From: Erodium maritimum
Lineage: Eukaryota; Streptophyta; Magnoliopsida; Geraniales; Geraniaceae
NCBI GenBank assembly: GCA_963921825.1
Contig: OY997593.1
Span: 58,574,039-58,638,038, forward strand
Direction of reading: 5' to 3'
Length of the DNA stretch: 64,000 nt
Of the stretch, positions 35,400-64,000 are shown piece by piece. Both the position numbers and the translations under genes were made by a program. Positions within the stretch are counted from its first letter, which is position 1. Every line of letters begins with the position of its first letter. The notes below the pieces were generated by a model. That model saw only the letters and a list, made by a program, of their open reading frames with translations. It did not search any database and was not told where the DNA came from.

Positions 35400-36960
35400 A
35401 ATTGCCTTTTTCTGGCTCGACTCGGGTCTATTTATGTTGTCTCAAGAACATGTTGGTCCCATTGAGGAGACTCTATTGGATGAAGAACGTCAGGTATCCG
35501 AGGAGCCATCGAAGAAAAGGAGGAGATCTAAGACATCGTGCTTCCATGTCTTTCCTAGATAGGGTACCTCTCCTCTCTTGTACCCCATCGTCCCCTATGA
35601 GACTTATTGTAGATGGAGAGGCTGCTTAACAAACCTCGCTTCTAGATCCAAAGGGGTGTCCTCCGGGGGGAGTGATCCTCAAGAGTCCTCTTCTTCATTG
35701 GTGGATTTGCCTCCTTGGCTGTCTGATTTGGGAGCATGGTCGCCAGTTTGGCCTGCTTCCCTAAGGCCACAACAGAGGCATGCAAATTCCTCGAGACCTC
35801 TGGTACTCGCCCTATACTAGTCAGGATGTCTTGTGGTACATCCTGTAAAAGAGGACGAACTCCCTGAGGCTCCCTGTTTACTACTTGTGCACGAGGTTGC
35901 ACAATGCCCCCGTGCCATGGTAGTGCTGGTACGTTAGTCAGAAGGTCTTGAATCATCCTACTTCCTTTCCCCTAGGGGTGTGTGGTCGAGTGTCATGGTA
36001 CTAGTGGGTGATGGCCTTCAAATCCCGGTGGTCCTATCATTGGACTTCTTTGAGCCTGATGGGTTGATGTGAAGGGGTTTGGCCGACCCTTTTTTGGATT
36101 GGGTCCAACCAGTCTCGTTGTATCATTTAGCCAATGTTCTTTCGTTCCTCAGCTAGCAGGGAAAGGTCGAAACCCCTTGTGTCCGATAGTGGCACATCAT
36201 TCCTTGGGCATTTGGCTATTATGTGGCTAATGCACCCGTAGGAGAAGTAGAACATCGGGAGACGTTCATATTGTAGGCGAGCCTGGACCGCGTAGTGGAT
36301 GTCCGGGATACTTAGACAAATGACTCGTCGGGGGGGGGGGGGGGGGGGGGGAATCTCCTTCCAGAAACGGACCCTAAAGAATCCCCCTATTTCTTCTCGG
36401 GAGATGTGTCTCCACCGTCACTACTCCTCCTAGGGCTTCTCCTATCGTTATCTCGGTGGCTTCCTTGAAACCCCTCGGAGGTATGTCAAATGCCCTTGCC
36501 CACATCTGCATGCGGGAAATCGGTAGAATGATCGGTTTGTCGAAGCTAGTGAGATCTTCTAGAAGAAGAGGCGCCTGACCGAAGCACCATGGCTTCCCTC
36601 CCCCCTCCAGACTCTCTCCTATTTGTCGGTCCGGATGAGAAATAGAACCCTGAGATCCCACACACCAGGTCCTGGATCACAACGACCTTGTCCTCCATGC
36701 TCGAACCATGATCCCTTCCATGATATCTCGTCGGAAGGGCCTATCTGTAAACAGCCTCGCAGGGAGACCGTACTCCATTTGTGTTGTCCGGATTATGTCC
36801 TCCTCAGATGTCGGGACCTCTATGATTCTCTCCTCCTCATTCTCCGCGGAAATAGAGTTAAAGTTCTCTTGAATGACCTGGAGATCCTCCATCAGAGAAT
36901 GAGTTACCGTGGACGGGGCATGATATATTCCTTCTTCTGGTCGTTCCTAGGTTGACAGTG
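35400..36960 (-). pseudogene. LINE ORF1 (minus strand), degraded
   Basis: The reading begins near 36892 (MEDLQVIQENFNSISAENEE). A DUF4283-type region follows at about 36661-36374 (KPWCFGQAPLLLEDLTSFDK, RMQMWARAFDIPPRGF), then a damaged zinc knuckle near 36240, where the first Cys is replaced. The tail decays to about 35400. A run of 22 G at 36330-36351 lies within it, and frames change repeatedly. No ORF2 is attached. This is the same protein family as the ORF1 at 18-23 kb but a different copy. Confidence 0.65.
36330..36351. repeat. G22 homopolymer
   Basis: An uninterrupted run of 22 G inside the minus-strand LINE ORF1. The true length is uncertain for any sequencing method. Confidence 0.9.
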
Positions 36961-37236
36961 GCGATGTCATCGACGAGATATGTTTGACCAGTAACCGGCA
37001 ATAATGGTTGTGGGATGGGTTTAGGAGATTTTCGTTGCCGTGGGGCTTGACAAATAGATTTAAAGGGTGGGTGGCATTAGTACCGAGGTGGCTCGGTCGT
37101 CTTTACCAAGTCCACATGCGGGGCCTTGTAGACCTGCTTTCCAGTCAGTCTTGTGTGAGGCAGGAGGTGTTATTGGTGTAGTACTCATCAGAGGGTGGGC
37201 CAACGACATGCCCTCTACGTGGATATCCTCTCAAAG

Positions 37237-37562
37237 GGCCTGATTGTTTGGTGTGGGCCATCAATGGCTGATGCGTGGTTCGACGATGAAGTGGTGGGGT
37301 TATTAAGGAGATGCAGAGAGAAACCCCTCTCCGAACGGTAGGGTGGGCAAGGGGCACGAGGGCCTGATTGTTTGGTGTGGGCCATGCGCGGTTCGACGAT
37401 GAAGCGGTGGGGCTGTTAAGGAGATGCAGAGAGAAACCCCTCTCCAAACAGTAGGGTGGGCAAGGGGCTCGAGGGCCTGATTGTTTGGTGTGGGCCATCA
37501 ATAGCTGATGCATGGTTCGACGATGAAGCGGTGTGGTTGTTAAGGAGATGCAGAGAGAAACG
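37237..37562. repeat. Tandem repeat, 113-124-bp unit, nearly 3 copies
   Basis: Copies start at 37237, 37361 and 37474, each with ggcctgattgtttggtgtgg. The middle copy lacks about 11 bp (aatggctgatg) and the third stops after gagagaaac. The minus-strand ORF across it is an artefact of the repeats. Confidence 0.9.
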
Positions 37563-38109
37563 ATAGGGAGCATTTTTTAGACAATCAAGACTTTGAGATG
37601 ACGTAACTATCAACAAAATTATAATATGGTGTAAAGTCCAAAATCCAAACACAAATGATGATATATTCTCAAAATCCAATACGTTAACTAACATAAATAG
37701 CATATGCAAAAAGTTTCTGTTCATAAGAAAATCGCCCGAAAAAATAGACGTTTTTTTTCAGTTGATCGGTCTTTGATTTCTCGATTTTATCCTCACCCGT
37801 ACATTTACATACATGCTTAAACACCATACAAAAGATCTCTTTCTTATCTGTCGCTCTCTTGCATCCCAGGAAGTAATTATCATAAACCAATTATCAACTT
37901 GTTTATTTATGTCACTGACATTGTGTAGCCATGAATGAATGCGTATCTATTGCCGAGTACTTTTCCTCGTACTTTTTGTTGAGTTTCAGAATGACGCAAT
38001 GCACAAGTACTACCAATCAAAAGAATATAAAGAAGAAATTGGCTTTGGCTGCAAGTCATAGTTGAGTAGCTCTAGTTAATAGCTTCTTCACAATGCTCTA
38101 GTGGCCCAC
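37563..38109. other. IleRS 3' flank; no gene seen
   Basis: Downstream side of the minus-strand IleRS gene, presumably holding its 3' UTR near 37900-38109. I recognised no other feature. Several short ORFs here lack domains. Confidence 0.45.
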
Positions 38110-56114
<18,005 letters not shown>

Positions 56115-56118
<4 letters not shown>

Positions 56119-56138
56119 GCCTGCTCCGAATCGTTCAT
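56115..56138 (-). promoter_or_regulatory. Seven-codon upstream ORF overlapping the IleRS start
   Basis: On the minus strand ATG at 56138 encodes MNDSEQA and stops at TGA 56117-56115, which overlaps the main ATG at 56118-56116 as ATGA. If transcribed, translation of the main frame would need leaky scanning or reinitiation. In-frame alternative starts at Met 23, 25 and 26 could give a shorter presequence. Confidence 0.5.
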
Positions 56139-56414
56139 TGGCAGTGGCTGCTGAACACTATCGTTCGAGAGGGAAGAACTTGAGCGGATAATAAAAACTG
56201 AACCTGAAGACCTCACACTCGTACAGCTTTTCATTAAGATTTAATCTCTCAAAATAAAAAGGAAAAAGAATTTGTAAAAACTGAACAAGACGGGATTCGA
56301 ACTCGTTATCTTCACAACATTGTCAAGTTAAGTTTCTTTGATGACATCATTTTCAAGGGTGATTAGAAAAAAACGAAACGGGTGAAATCGACTATCATTA
56401 ATCGGTATCCATAA
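56139..56414. other. IleRS promoter region and spacer
   Basis: The short stretch between the IleRS start and the Harbinger terminus must hold the leader and core promoter. I saw no clear TATA box at a defined position. Confidence 0.4.
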
Positions 56415-59060
56415 GACTGTCTACAGTAGGATTAGATTGAATCGGTCTAATCCCAATCAAATTGGATTGAAATTTGACAAAATCTCAACAAAATGGACCT
56501 AGTTCGGACGTCTAATCCAAAGTCCCGCACAGTGGGAATAGACCAGATTCGTCTATCCAGGTCTTATGTAAGAATAAATTTAAAAACAAAATAACCATTT
56601 TGCATCGAAGGTAATACTATTATTTTCGGAAACGAGAAAAGTAAAGTACAACGCAAAACCGAGAAACACCAAAACCCGAGAACCAACAAAAAAACACCTT
56701 CGAGAAACTCGAGCAGATGAGAAATAGAGGTTTGGGAACCCGTTCATCAGGCGTCATTTTAGACATTCTCAAACACTCTCCCACCACTCATGCTTGTTGA
56801 AGGGGAGAACGACATTACGGGTATACGTCTGGTTGGCCTCGAGGAGTACCTCCGCATCGGTGGCGGTTGGACCGAGCTCATGTCGGACTTGCAAGAATGC
56901 CAACTCGAATCATTGCACCCGGAGGTTGGTCTTTTTCCATTGATCCTTCAGTTGCTTCTCGGACCGAGGATATGGTTCTGTTGCCATGGATTTCCAACCC
57001 TCGTACAGATCGTTCCAATACTCTCTAGTGGCAATATCGTGAAGCACCCACGCAACAACGAGTCACCTTTCATCCACATCTGTCCAAAGAGGCGTCATCA
57101 ATTCGGTCTTGGAGAACATATATGATGTTGGTCATTCTGTTTTGGAAAGAAGCTTGAAGAGGAAGAGTTGATGTCGATTCTTTATTTGGATTGTTTTAAA
57201 TATGGGAGGTCGAATCGTAGAGTTTGATGTCCAAAGGGATAGAATCGGTCCAACCCAAAACATGGCAGAATCGGTCAAAGAAATTATGAAGGCAGATTCG
57301 GTGCATGTGATCAAGTGAAAAATCGGTCACAGAAGACAAAAATAAAGGGTTAAATTTATTTCGAACATTGCGGGGTACAAAAACAAAACATTTAGCATGC
57401 TAGTTGTGGTTCATAGGTCGAATCATCTCAAACTTAAGAGCCTCGTGGTTGGCCTTCTCCAGCGGGGTCCAATCAGATGTGTCGAGCGCAACTGCTTCGG
57501 CGTATTGTCTGGTCAATGACAACTGATACTTCATAAGTTTTGCCTTCGTTCGCTCGAACCGACCATGGCGACTTTGTTCTTGCTAGATATTGTACACTAT
57601 TGGTGGTGGACCCATATCAGCTTGGGAAACACCGCTTTCGTTCTCGGGGTCCATAAATTTTGTTAGATACAACTTTTGGATGGTGTTTGTTTATGTCTTT
57701 AAAGTATGAGGATGAGTTTCCTTTTTATAGGCAACCGAATCGATCTAGAAGGCGTTGAGGGGGTACACGATTCAGATTACGATAAAATAAAGTTGACAAA
57801 CTACAGGTAAAAGGAAATACATTGAATTCAACTACGGAAATAAAATAAACAAGTAACTAGCTGTCGTCATCCATAACGAAGTCCAAATGTGTTCAATTAG
57901 ATCACATTCAGTTGTTGGTGCACCGCTCGATTCTCTAGACGGCTTGAATGGTATCGGATGTAATCGTAACCTAGTAATGGCCCTCGATGGATGGGTATGA
58001 TTGTTTCTTTGGATGTGAGTCATTTTATTTCACCCTTATATGTGTCACGTTCATTGTCCACAATCATGTTGTGTATAATAATGCACGCACATATGATCAT
58101 AGATAATTTCATGTCCCAACCTCGAGCAGGTCTACTAATGATTTAGAAACAAGCTTGTAGGATCCCGAACTCCCTCTCTACATTTTTCCTTATGGCCTCT
58201 TGTTTCTATGCTACAACAGGTGCCTTGGTAGTTGTGATGCAGGGATGGACTTAACAAAGCATGCCCACAATGGGTAAATTCCGTCAGTTAAGTAGTAAGG
58301 AGTGTTATAGTGTGTACCGTTGACCTCAAATACGACTGGGGGCTGGTCACCTCGATATACGTAAGCAAATTGGACGATTGGTTCAAAACATTACTACCAT
58401 TGTTCGAACCCGTCATACCAAAGTATGCGTACCAAATCTAGGTGTCGGACCCCACAACTGCTTCAAGCATGATTGTAGGTCCAGAATGATTGCCCCACTC
58501 GTAAACCCTCTGATGCGCTTCTGGACAATTCTTCCACGCCCGATGCATACAATCGAGGTTGTCGATACAACCTGGAAAACCACGAATTTAATTGATATGC
58601 ATAATGTAAGAAATATCATTATTGTTCAGCTTCTTGAGATATGTTTAACCAAAGACGTTAATTACAACGAAGAAACTCGGTGCATGCAATCGAGGGCCGT
58701 TGTCTCATCCATTTTCAAATACTCGTCAAGGATGTTAGTCGAAGAACCGTAGCACAACATCCGTATAGCTTCCGTACACTTTTGAATTGTTGAGAAACCG
58801 GCTTGACCACGACAATCAACTTTTTGTTTGAAGTAGTCATCGTACTTGGACACGCCATCTACAACTTTCATGAAAACAGATTGTGCCATTATGAAATGCC
58901 AAAGAAATATTTTTTCATCGTACATCGGTTTCTCTACAAAGTAGTCGGACATAAGCCGGTCGTGAACATGGCTTCGATCTCTGAAAATATAATCTTTTCA
59001 ACTTCCCCCGGACGGGGCCCGTCATACGTGTCTCTGCTTCCCTAACCTTTGCCCGTGTAT
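56415..59060 (-). mobile_element. PIF/Harbinger element with degraded transposase and accessory gene
   Basis: The left end GACTGTCTACAGTAGGATTAG is preceded by TAA (56412-56414), as expected for Harbinger ends. On the minus strand, 57125-56790 encodes a Myb/trihelix-like segment (TPLWTDVDER, IATREYWNDLYEGWKSMATE, SEKQLKDQWKK) and 59035-57840 the transposase. The opposite inverted repeat was not found to the right, where Copia-type remains begin, so that end is probably lost. Confidence 0.7.
57840..59035 (-). pseudogene. PIF/Harbinger (ALP1-like) transposase, broken
   Basis: An N-terminal segment TYDGPRPGEVEKIIFSEIEA precedes a long open stretch at 58952-58662 with FLWHFIMAQSVFMKVVDGVS, CRGQAGFSTIQKCTEAIRML and NILDEYLKMDETTALDCMHR. 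This is the conserved helical region before the DDE domain. Further on are VVFEVNGTHYNTPYYLTDGI and PLWACFVKSI (about 58345-58235) and an ACIIIHNMIVDNERDTY-like end (about 58090-58035). These are standard Harbinger DDE-family landmarks. Frame changes and stops separate the segments, so it is a pseudogene. Some plant ALP1-type genes are domesticated, but the breaks argue against that here. Confidence 0.75.
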
Positions 59061-59159
59061 GTGTCTCAACTTTTATTTGTTATGTATTTTAATTTTTTAA
59101 AGAATAAAAATTAGAAAGTCAAAACAAGTGTTTAGTCGTGCCAACCACAAGGTGCGGCC

Positions 59160-60775
59160 CCAACTCCCTAAAAAAAGCTCCATTTGCTATTTTTTACTAA
59201 AAATAACCAACCAAATAACTACTCTTCATCTGAATTATAACTACTGTACACTAAAAACTTTTACACTTATTATAAAATAAAAGAAGTTTAAAATTGAAAC
59301 ATATATCCTTTTGATTTGGCCGTGATTTTCCAAACCAATATCACTACTTCAAGTAATGCTTATGATTGTATCTATGTAGCATTCTCATGGTGGGTCATCC
59401 AGTATTATTCTATCAAATAATATCTATGATTTGACTCGATATCACATATTCATGATTAGTAAAACGTAATCATCTAGTTAACATCATACTAATCTTTGTA
59501 TATCAATAAGACTAAGGATACGTGAACGGTGTTCCTTGTCTCTAAGAGTTTTACTACCAAGTCACGTACTTGATAGTCTTATAAAAATTAATTGTTCATA
59601 AATTATCATAGCACAAAATGATAATTAAGTTGCCTCTTTTTATTAATAACAAATGATAAAGTCAACGCATGTAAGATTGACCTAGGGCATATCACCAACA
59701 GTCTCCCACTTACACTAGGTTCAATTTACATTCCGGATAATGATCATGATCCGTATGTGCCTCCTGTTTTTTGGTCATGGAAAGCCTTAGTTGGATGATC
59801 AACCATATAATCATTTGAATATACTTTGGATATTAATCATCTCTTCTACAAATTCTTGAACGAGATGATTGAGTTTGAGTATGTACTTGTGATCTTGGCT
59901 CTATAACTTTGTGCTGGAGCCCAAATGTTATCACATTTCTAGTTCACTGGGTTTGATATACTAGGAACAACACCTAACCCAATTTTGAACTTTTTATTCA
60001 AGCAGGTTCTTTCGTTGCATCCCATGCAACCACATACTTTGTTTCTGTTGTAGAATAAAAATAATGTCCTTTTAGCTTCTCAAGCTAAATGCACCTTTTA
60101 ATTAAAAATACACAAGTAAATAGATAATCACCTATGTCGATTTAGAAGCATACAATTGTGTAACTCTGTACACAACTCATCTTCTTGACCTTCATATTGC
60201 ATAAATATCCTCATTTCATCTCAATTACTCAAGGATATCTATTTATAGTATGATTGCACTCACCAGAGTCTGATTAGTACGTATCATAGCACCCAAGACA
60301 TGCGATACATCAAGTCGAGTGCATAACACCAAATACATGATTGACCTAATAGCTTACACATATAGTATTTCAAGCATGCACATATATTGTCTTAGGACAC
60401 TTAGTCTTTACCAAAACATGACAACCCTCTCTTAGAGTTTTTTCATACTAGACCAGATTAATATCTTATGATTCTTATCTATGTATATATCTTAGCGCTT
60501 AATACATAAGCAACAATACCAAAATTTGCATCGCAAAATAGTTCTCCAACCATTTTGCAAGTCGAGATTATCATTTTCAGCAAGGAGTATGTCTTCTACA
60601 TACAACATTATAAAATATCGTTGATCCCACTAACCATCTAGTGAACACAAGGCTAATTCTCATTTTAATGAAAGGTCAAACTCTTTGACTTCTTTATCAA
60701 AAGTGAAGATTCTCTAACTCCATGAATGGATCCTTAAGGCTTGCACACCTATCCTTAAGGGGAAATCTCATATAA
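59160..60775 (-). mobile_element. Copia retrotransposon remnant: pol C-terminus and 3' LTR
   Basis: On the minus strand the right part (about 60770-59760) carries remains of the reverse transcriptase, with a YVDD-type motif near 60600, and of RNase H. A polypurine-type run (aagtgggagact) follows, and a 3' LTR begins near 59699 (TGTTGGTGATATGCCC) and extends to about 59160. Gag, protease, integrase and the 5' LTR are absent. It is a truncated, many-times broken fossil with no estimate of age possible from LTR pairs. Confidence 0.65.
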
Positions 60776-60826
60776 TTATACCTAAATATACACAAATATC
60801 TTATACTTACCCTTAACTATAAAATT

Positions 60827-62017
60827 GGGTTAATTACCTTTTGTACCTCTTATCTATATTGGAAACATACTTTTTGTACTCCTGCGTTTTATAACATTCA
60901 AAAATAGTACTCATGTTTTGGTAACTGTCACCTGTTAATTTTTTTTATATAAAATGACTATTTTACCCCTCACTATTCAAACAAACAACAATTTTATCAT
61001 TAGAAAAAAATTAAAAATTACAATTTAACTATTCTTTATTCCTAATCTATTTCCTTAAACATTTTTTTATTCCCTTAATCAAAATTATGATTTACTATTT
61101 AAAAAATGAACAACATTGTTCTTTGGATGATGTTGCTCGAATCTGGAACTGGCTGGAGAAGATGACGACCCCCATCACCAGTGTGCTTCACGGTGAAATA
61201 GAACTCGAGACCCATGATGACAACGACGACAATGAGTTCGTTTGACGAGAGGAAATCCAACTGTGAAGCTATTAGACATCAAATATGTTCGTGAAGCCTT
61301 CAAAATATATGGGTTTCCTAGGTCTCTCAAAGGACGAAATCAAGTTTTTGGACGACGGCGAGCTCTGGTTCTTGTCGTGGAAACGCAATCTAAGCTCGTG
61401 GAGACGTTGTGGTTCCTAGATATGAGACTCACAATCCACCATCTTCGCCATTACCATCTCAAGCCATCCACCTCCGCCCAAGGTCTCGCCCATCTGTGGG
61501 TGTATAGGTTTATTTTCGGTTTAATCAATTCTCTTTAGGTTTAGGGTTGTGAGTTTGTGGTTGTTTTTTTTATATTGGAGTTATGTATATGGAGGAATTG
61601 AAAAGCGAGTGTGTGAGGAGCGTGAAAGATAGATTTTTTTTATTGGTGAATATTGTGAGGGATAAGCTCCAAACACAGTTTTGATGATGGGATGATGAGG
61701 TTTAATTCAAAGGAATCATGACTGAGAGATATGTTTAGAAGATAAACAAATTGTTATTTAGATATATTGGTTTTTGTTTTTGTTTTTAATTTAATTTATT
61801 ATCAAAGGGTAATCTCGTCATATGGATTTTTTTTTTGAAATTTTCGTTTATTTTAACGGAACATTTTGGAATCTTCCATCCATTTCAGTGGAATATTCCA
61901 AAATTTACCCGAAAATGACAATTACTAAAATGTGAGGTCTATTCTTGAACGTTACAAAACACAATAATACAAAAGGTATGTTACCCATATATAAGGAGTA
62001 CAAAAGATAATTAACCA
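60827..62017. mobile_element. Mutator-like element (family B), 1.2 kb, near-perfect 9-bp duplication
   Basis: Inverted repeats of about 100 bp start GGGTTAATTACCTTTTGTAC on the left and TGGTTAATTATCTTTTGTAC on the right strand. Flanks TATAAAATT (60818-60826) and TACAAAATT (62018-62026) differ at one base. The interior has a GC-richer block at 61120-61720 with an unassigned plus-strand ORF of 98 codons (61242-61538). No transposase. Its termini match the small MITE at 42623-42929. Confidence 0.88.
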
Positions 62018-62687
62018 TACAAAATTCGTATTGATGGTATCTTAACTTTTCAACATTTTCACGTTACTCATTTTTGTCCCTCTTTAGACAAAAAATGAGA
62101 AAGAAAAAAAATGCCCTCACCTTATTTTTCTCTCTTTTCTCTTCCTTCATTCTTTTCCCGTTTTATGTCCTCTCTCTCCTCACAAAAAAAAAAACTTCTT
62201 CTCTCATAGGCTCATAACCATGTGAATATTTCGGTTGCATAACATAGTTCGAATCAAAAACTTTTTCCTCAAATTCAAACTTCTCTTGAATCCAAATCCT
62301 TATTTTCTACGGATCTTAGATCGCGCCAACATCAAGTAAGCTCCGATTGTTATATCCATTTTCTATGTTTTGGGTCACCTCCATTATTGTTGTTACGCTA
62401 CTCCAGATAACTCATCGCCTTCGCTTTTTCTGTTCTTCAAATTTTGAGGCTACATGTTTTGGGATTCTTTGTAGATGTTGGAATACTCTAGAAAACAACC
62501 TTTGATGCTTCATGTCCTATTACTTATTAGTCTGTTGATTAATCTTTGTAGAGAGAAAATGGAACCAAGTACGAGTATTGATTAACTAGCGAGAAACAAT
62601 AAAAATAGAATTCGTGATGACCAATAGATTGGACTATAAGGTGATGATAGTTTTTAATGATTTGCATTAAAAATAACTTTAATGTTA
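62018..62687. other. Intergenic sequence, no gene seen
   Basis: AT-rich with CT-rich patches at 62100-62210. No domain or splice-bounded coding stretch was recognised on either strand. Confidence 0.45.
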
Positions 62688-62943
62688 GAGCACACACATC
62701 GAGCGCATCCACCCGAGTCGTGACCCGGGGTGCGGACCACGATCCACAAATGTGGATCGCGGGTGCGGGGTGCGCAGGTGCACGCTCAGCCAATCAGGCC
62801 ACGACACGTGGCATAGAGAAGAAAAAAACGGCCGCTGCTTGGAAACAATCGTTAACGGCTATATTTAAAAAAAATACAAATTTAATTCAAAAAACATTTT
62901 CCTTCCCCTGTAAATACTCCTCACCCATTCACCCAATCCACAA
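62688..62943 (+). mobile_element. 5' end of a third Harbinger-like element
   Basis: It starts GAGCACACACATCGAGCGC after TTA (62685-62687). Its first 200 bp share the layout of 29218 onward: a GC-rich head, agccaatcaggccacgacac (compare agccaatgagcgagcgacac near 29375), then aacggctatatttaaa and a leader. It is cut by the LTR that begins at 62944. Confidence 0.6.
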
Positions 62944-64000
62944 TGTCACACCCCAAATCCGGTTTTGACCGGACTCGAGACGTGAACTAAACGAAATAAA
63001 TAATAAAACGATTTTAATACCAAAACGAGTCTCAAATAATAGTTTAAGTATCCAGGTAACACCTCGAGTCAACAGCTCGGCAAAACCAAATAGTAAAAGT
63101 GTTTAGTAAAAGTAAAGTTGTACGTCTCTCGACAAAACTAGTCTAAGACCCTCGCTAGCTCCCCAGCTCCGAGAATCCCGCTAGTCCAAATCCCGCTCAA
63201 GACCTGTAGAACAACAAAGTAAGGGGTGAGCTTTCGCTCAGTAGGAAAAGTAGTTAAGGTTATGAGCATCCGATCACCGCCACGAGTAACCGTCTAATTA
63301 GGGCATACTAGTACGGCACACAACTAACCACAACACAGAAACTCATCACCAAAACCTCAGTCACAAGACTATAACCACACTCACAAACATGACCATACGA
63401 CCACTATCACACTACACTCACATCACTTAACCGACCAACAAGCATACAATAATAGTAAAAAAAAACACGTCCCATACCGCAGTCCCCGACTCCTCCGGCT
63501 GTACACAGCCCAACTCTATCATATCATACCGGAACACCCAGCATCGGCCTAGATATCTTCCCGAAACCGCATCCGGGCACAATCACAATACATCATACCG
63601 GAACACACAACATCGACCTAGATGTCTTTCCGGGAATCCGTCGGGGCACAATCACAATACTGATCACGTAACCGTCGGCCTAGATACTCTACACCGGCAT
63701 ACCCCCTCGATGTAAGTATCGTACCGGAACCACACCCCGGGGGACCGCGCGTACGTGGGACTACACCGTCGGCCTAGGTACTACCCTACACCGGCGTACC
63801 CCCTCGGTGTAGGTACCATACCGCAATACAACTCCTCTTGGAACATGCATCAAGAAAGTATCACGCATCACAATGTCATAGTTCGACCACGGCATACCAA
63901 CCGGGTCAACTTACCACAACACATCACATCGGTCTATCAATCACCCGATCATATCACAAACATTGGTTCACGTAGTATCAAGCATGACACACTTTCCCAA
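62944..64000 (-). mobile_element. Gypsy-type LTR (Tekay/Del-like), continues past the window
   Basis: It begins on the plus strand TGTCACACCCC, the same terminus and early layout (aaggggtgagctttcgctca) as the solo LTR at 19147, and so is the 3' end of an LTR in minus orientation. It includes diverged tandem units around 63480-63835 built on tcggccta, gatat and taccgg. The other end is outside the window, so solo or full-length status is unknown. Confidence 0.65.

Noticed and set aside
56790-57125. 111-codon plus-strand ORF
   Set aside because: The minus strand gives the Harbinger Myb-like segment, which explains the open frame better.

Overview
This is nuclear DNA from a flowering plant, most likely a eudicot. 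The evidence is GT-AG introns in three recognisable plant nuclear genes, an organelle-targeted isoleucyl-tRNA synthetase, a plastid-type J-protein, and a dense load of plant transposons (Ty3/gypsy chromovirus, Copia, TRIM, RRM- and zinc-knuckle LINEs, a SINE, Mutator-like MITEs, PIF/Harbinger). I cannot name the species. About 5 kb is coding exon; most of the rest is intron or repeat.

Host genes. (1) VPS38/UVRAG-like gene, plus strand, 955-7019: eleven 3' exons of a subunit of the class III PI3-kinase complex; its 5' exons lie before the window. (2) A small chloroplast-type DnaJ protein, plus strand, 26594-28898: five exons, 265 aa, complete. (3) An organellar isoleucyl-tRNA synthetase (OVA2 type), minus strand, 56118 down to 38110: 22 exons that join in frame to 1096 aa, with a CDS span of 18 kb because the introns are loaded with repeats. 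No functional link between the three genes is apparent.

Region by region. 1-7019: VPS38, with a TIR element in one intron. 7315-12947: a broken Ty3/gypsy chromovirus with both LTRs and a 5-bp target duplication. 13.8-15.5 kb: a decayed Copia-like LTR relic, a 39-bp tandem array and a MITE. 16-26.4 kb: LINE remnants, one split by a 3.4-kb solo LTR, plus a 1.2-kb Mutator-like element with a perfect 9-bp duplication. 26.5-28.9 kb: the DnaJ gene with an intronic SINE. 29.2-31.4 kb: a Harbinger derivative carrying only the Myb-like accessory gene. 31.4-37.6 kb: LINE and Copia pieces, another MITE and a 120-bp tandem repeat. 38.1-56.1 kb: the IleRS gene with a solo LTR, a tiny TRIM, and nested MITEs inside other elements. 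56.4-59.1 kb: a second Harbinger with decayed transposase. 59.2-60.8 kb: Copia remains. 60.8-62.0 kb: another Mutator-like element. 62.7 kb to the end: the start of a third Harbinger-like element, interrupted by a gypsy-type LTR that runs out of the window.

The most unusual feature is a swarm of at least nine Mutator-type TIR elements, five with exact and one with near-exact 9-bp duplications. Several are built of roughly 31-36 bp internal repeats, and a similar short motif recurs in families with different termini. The IleRS gene also has a frame-supported GC-AG intron and a 7-codon upstream ORF whose stop overlaps the main start.
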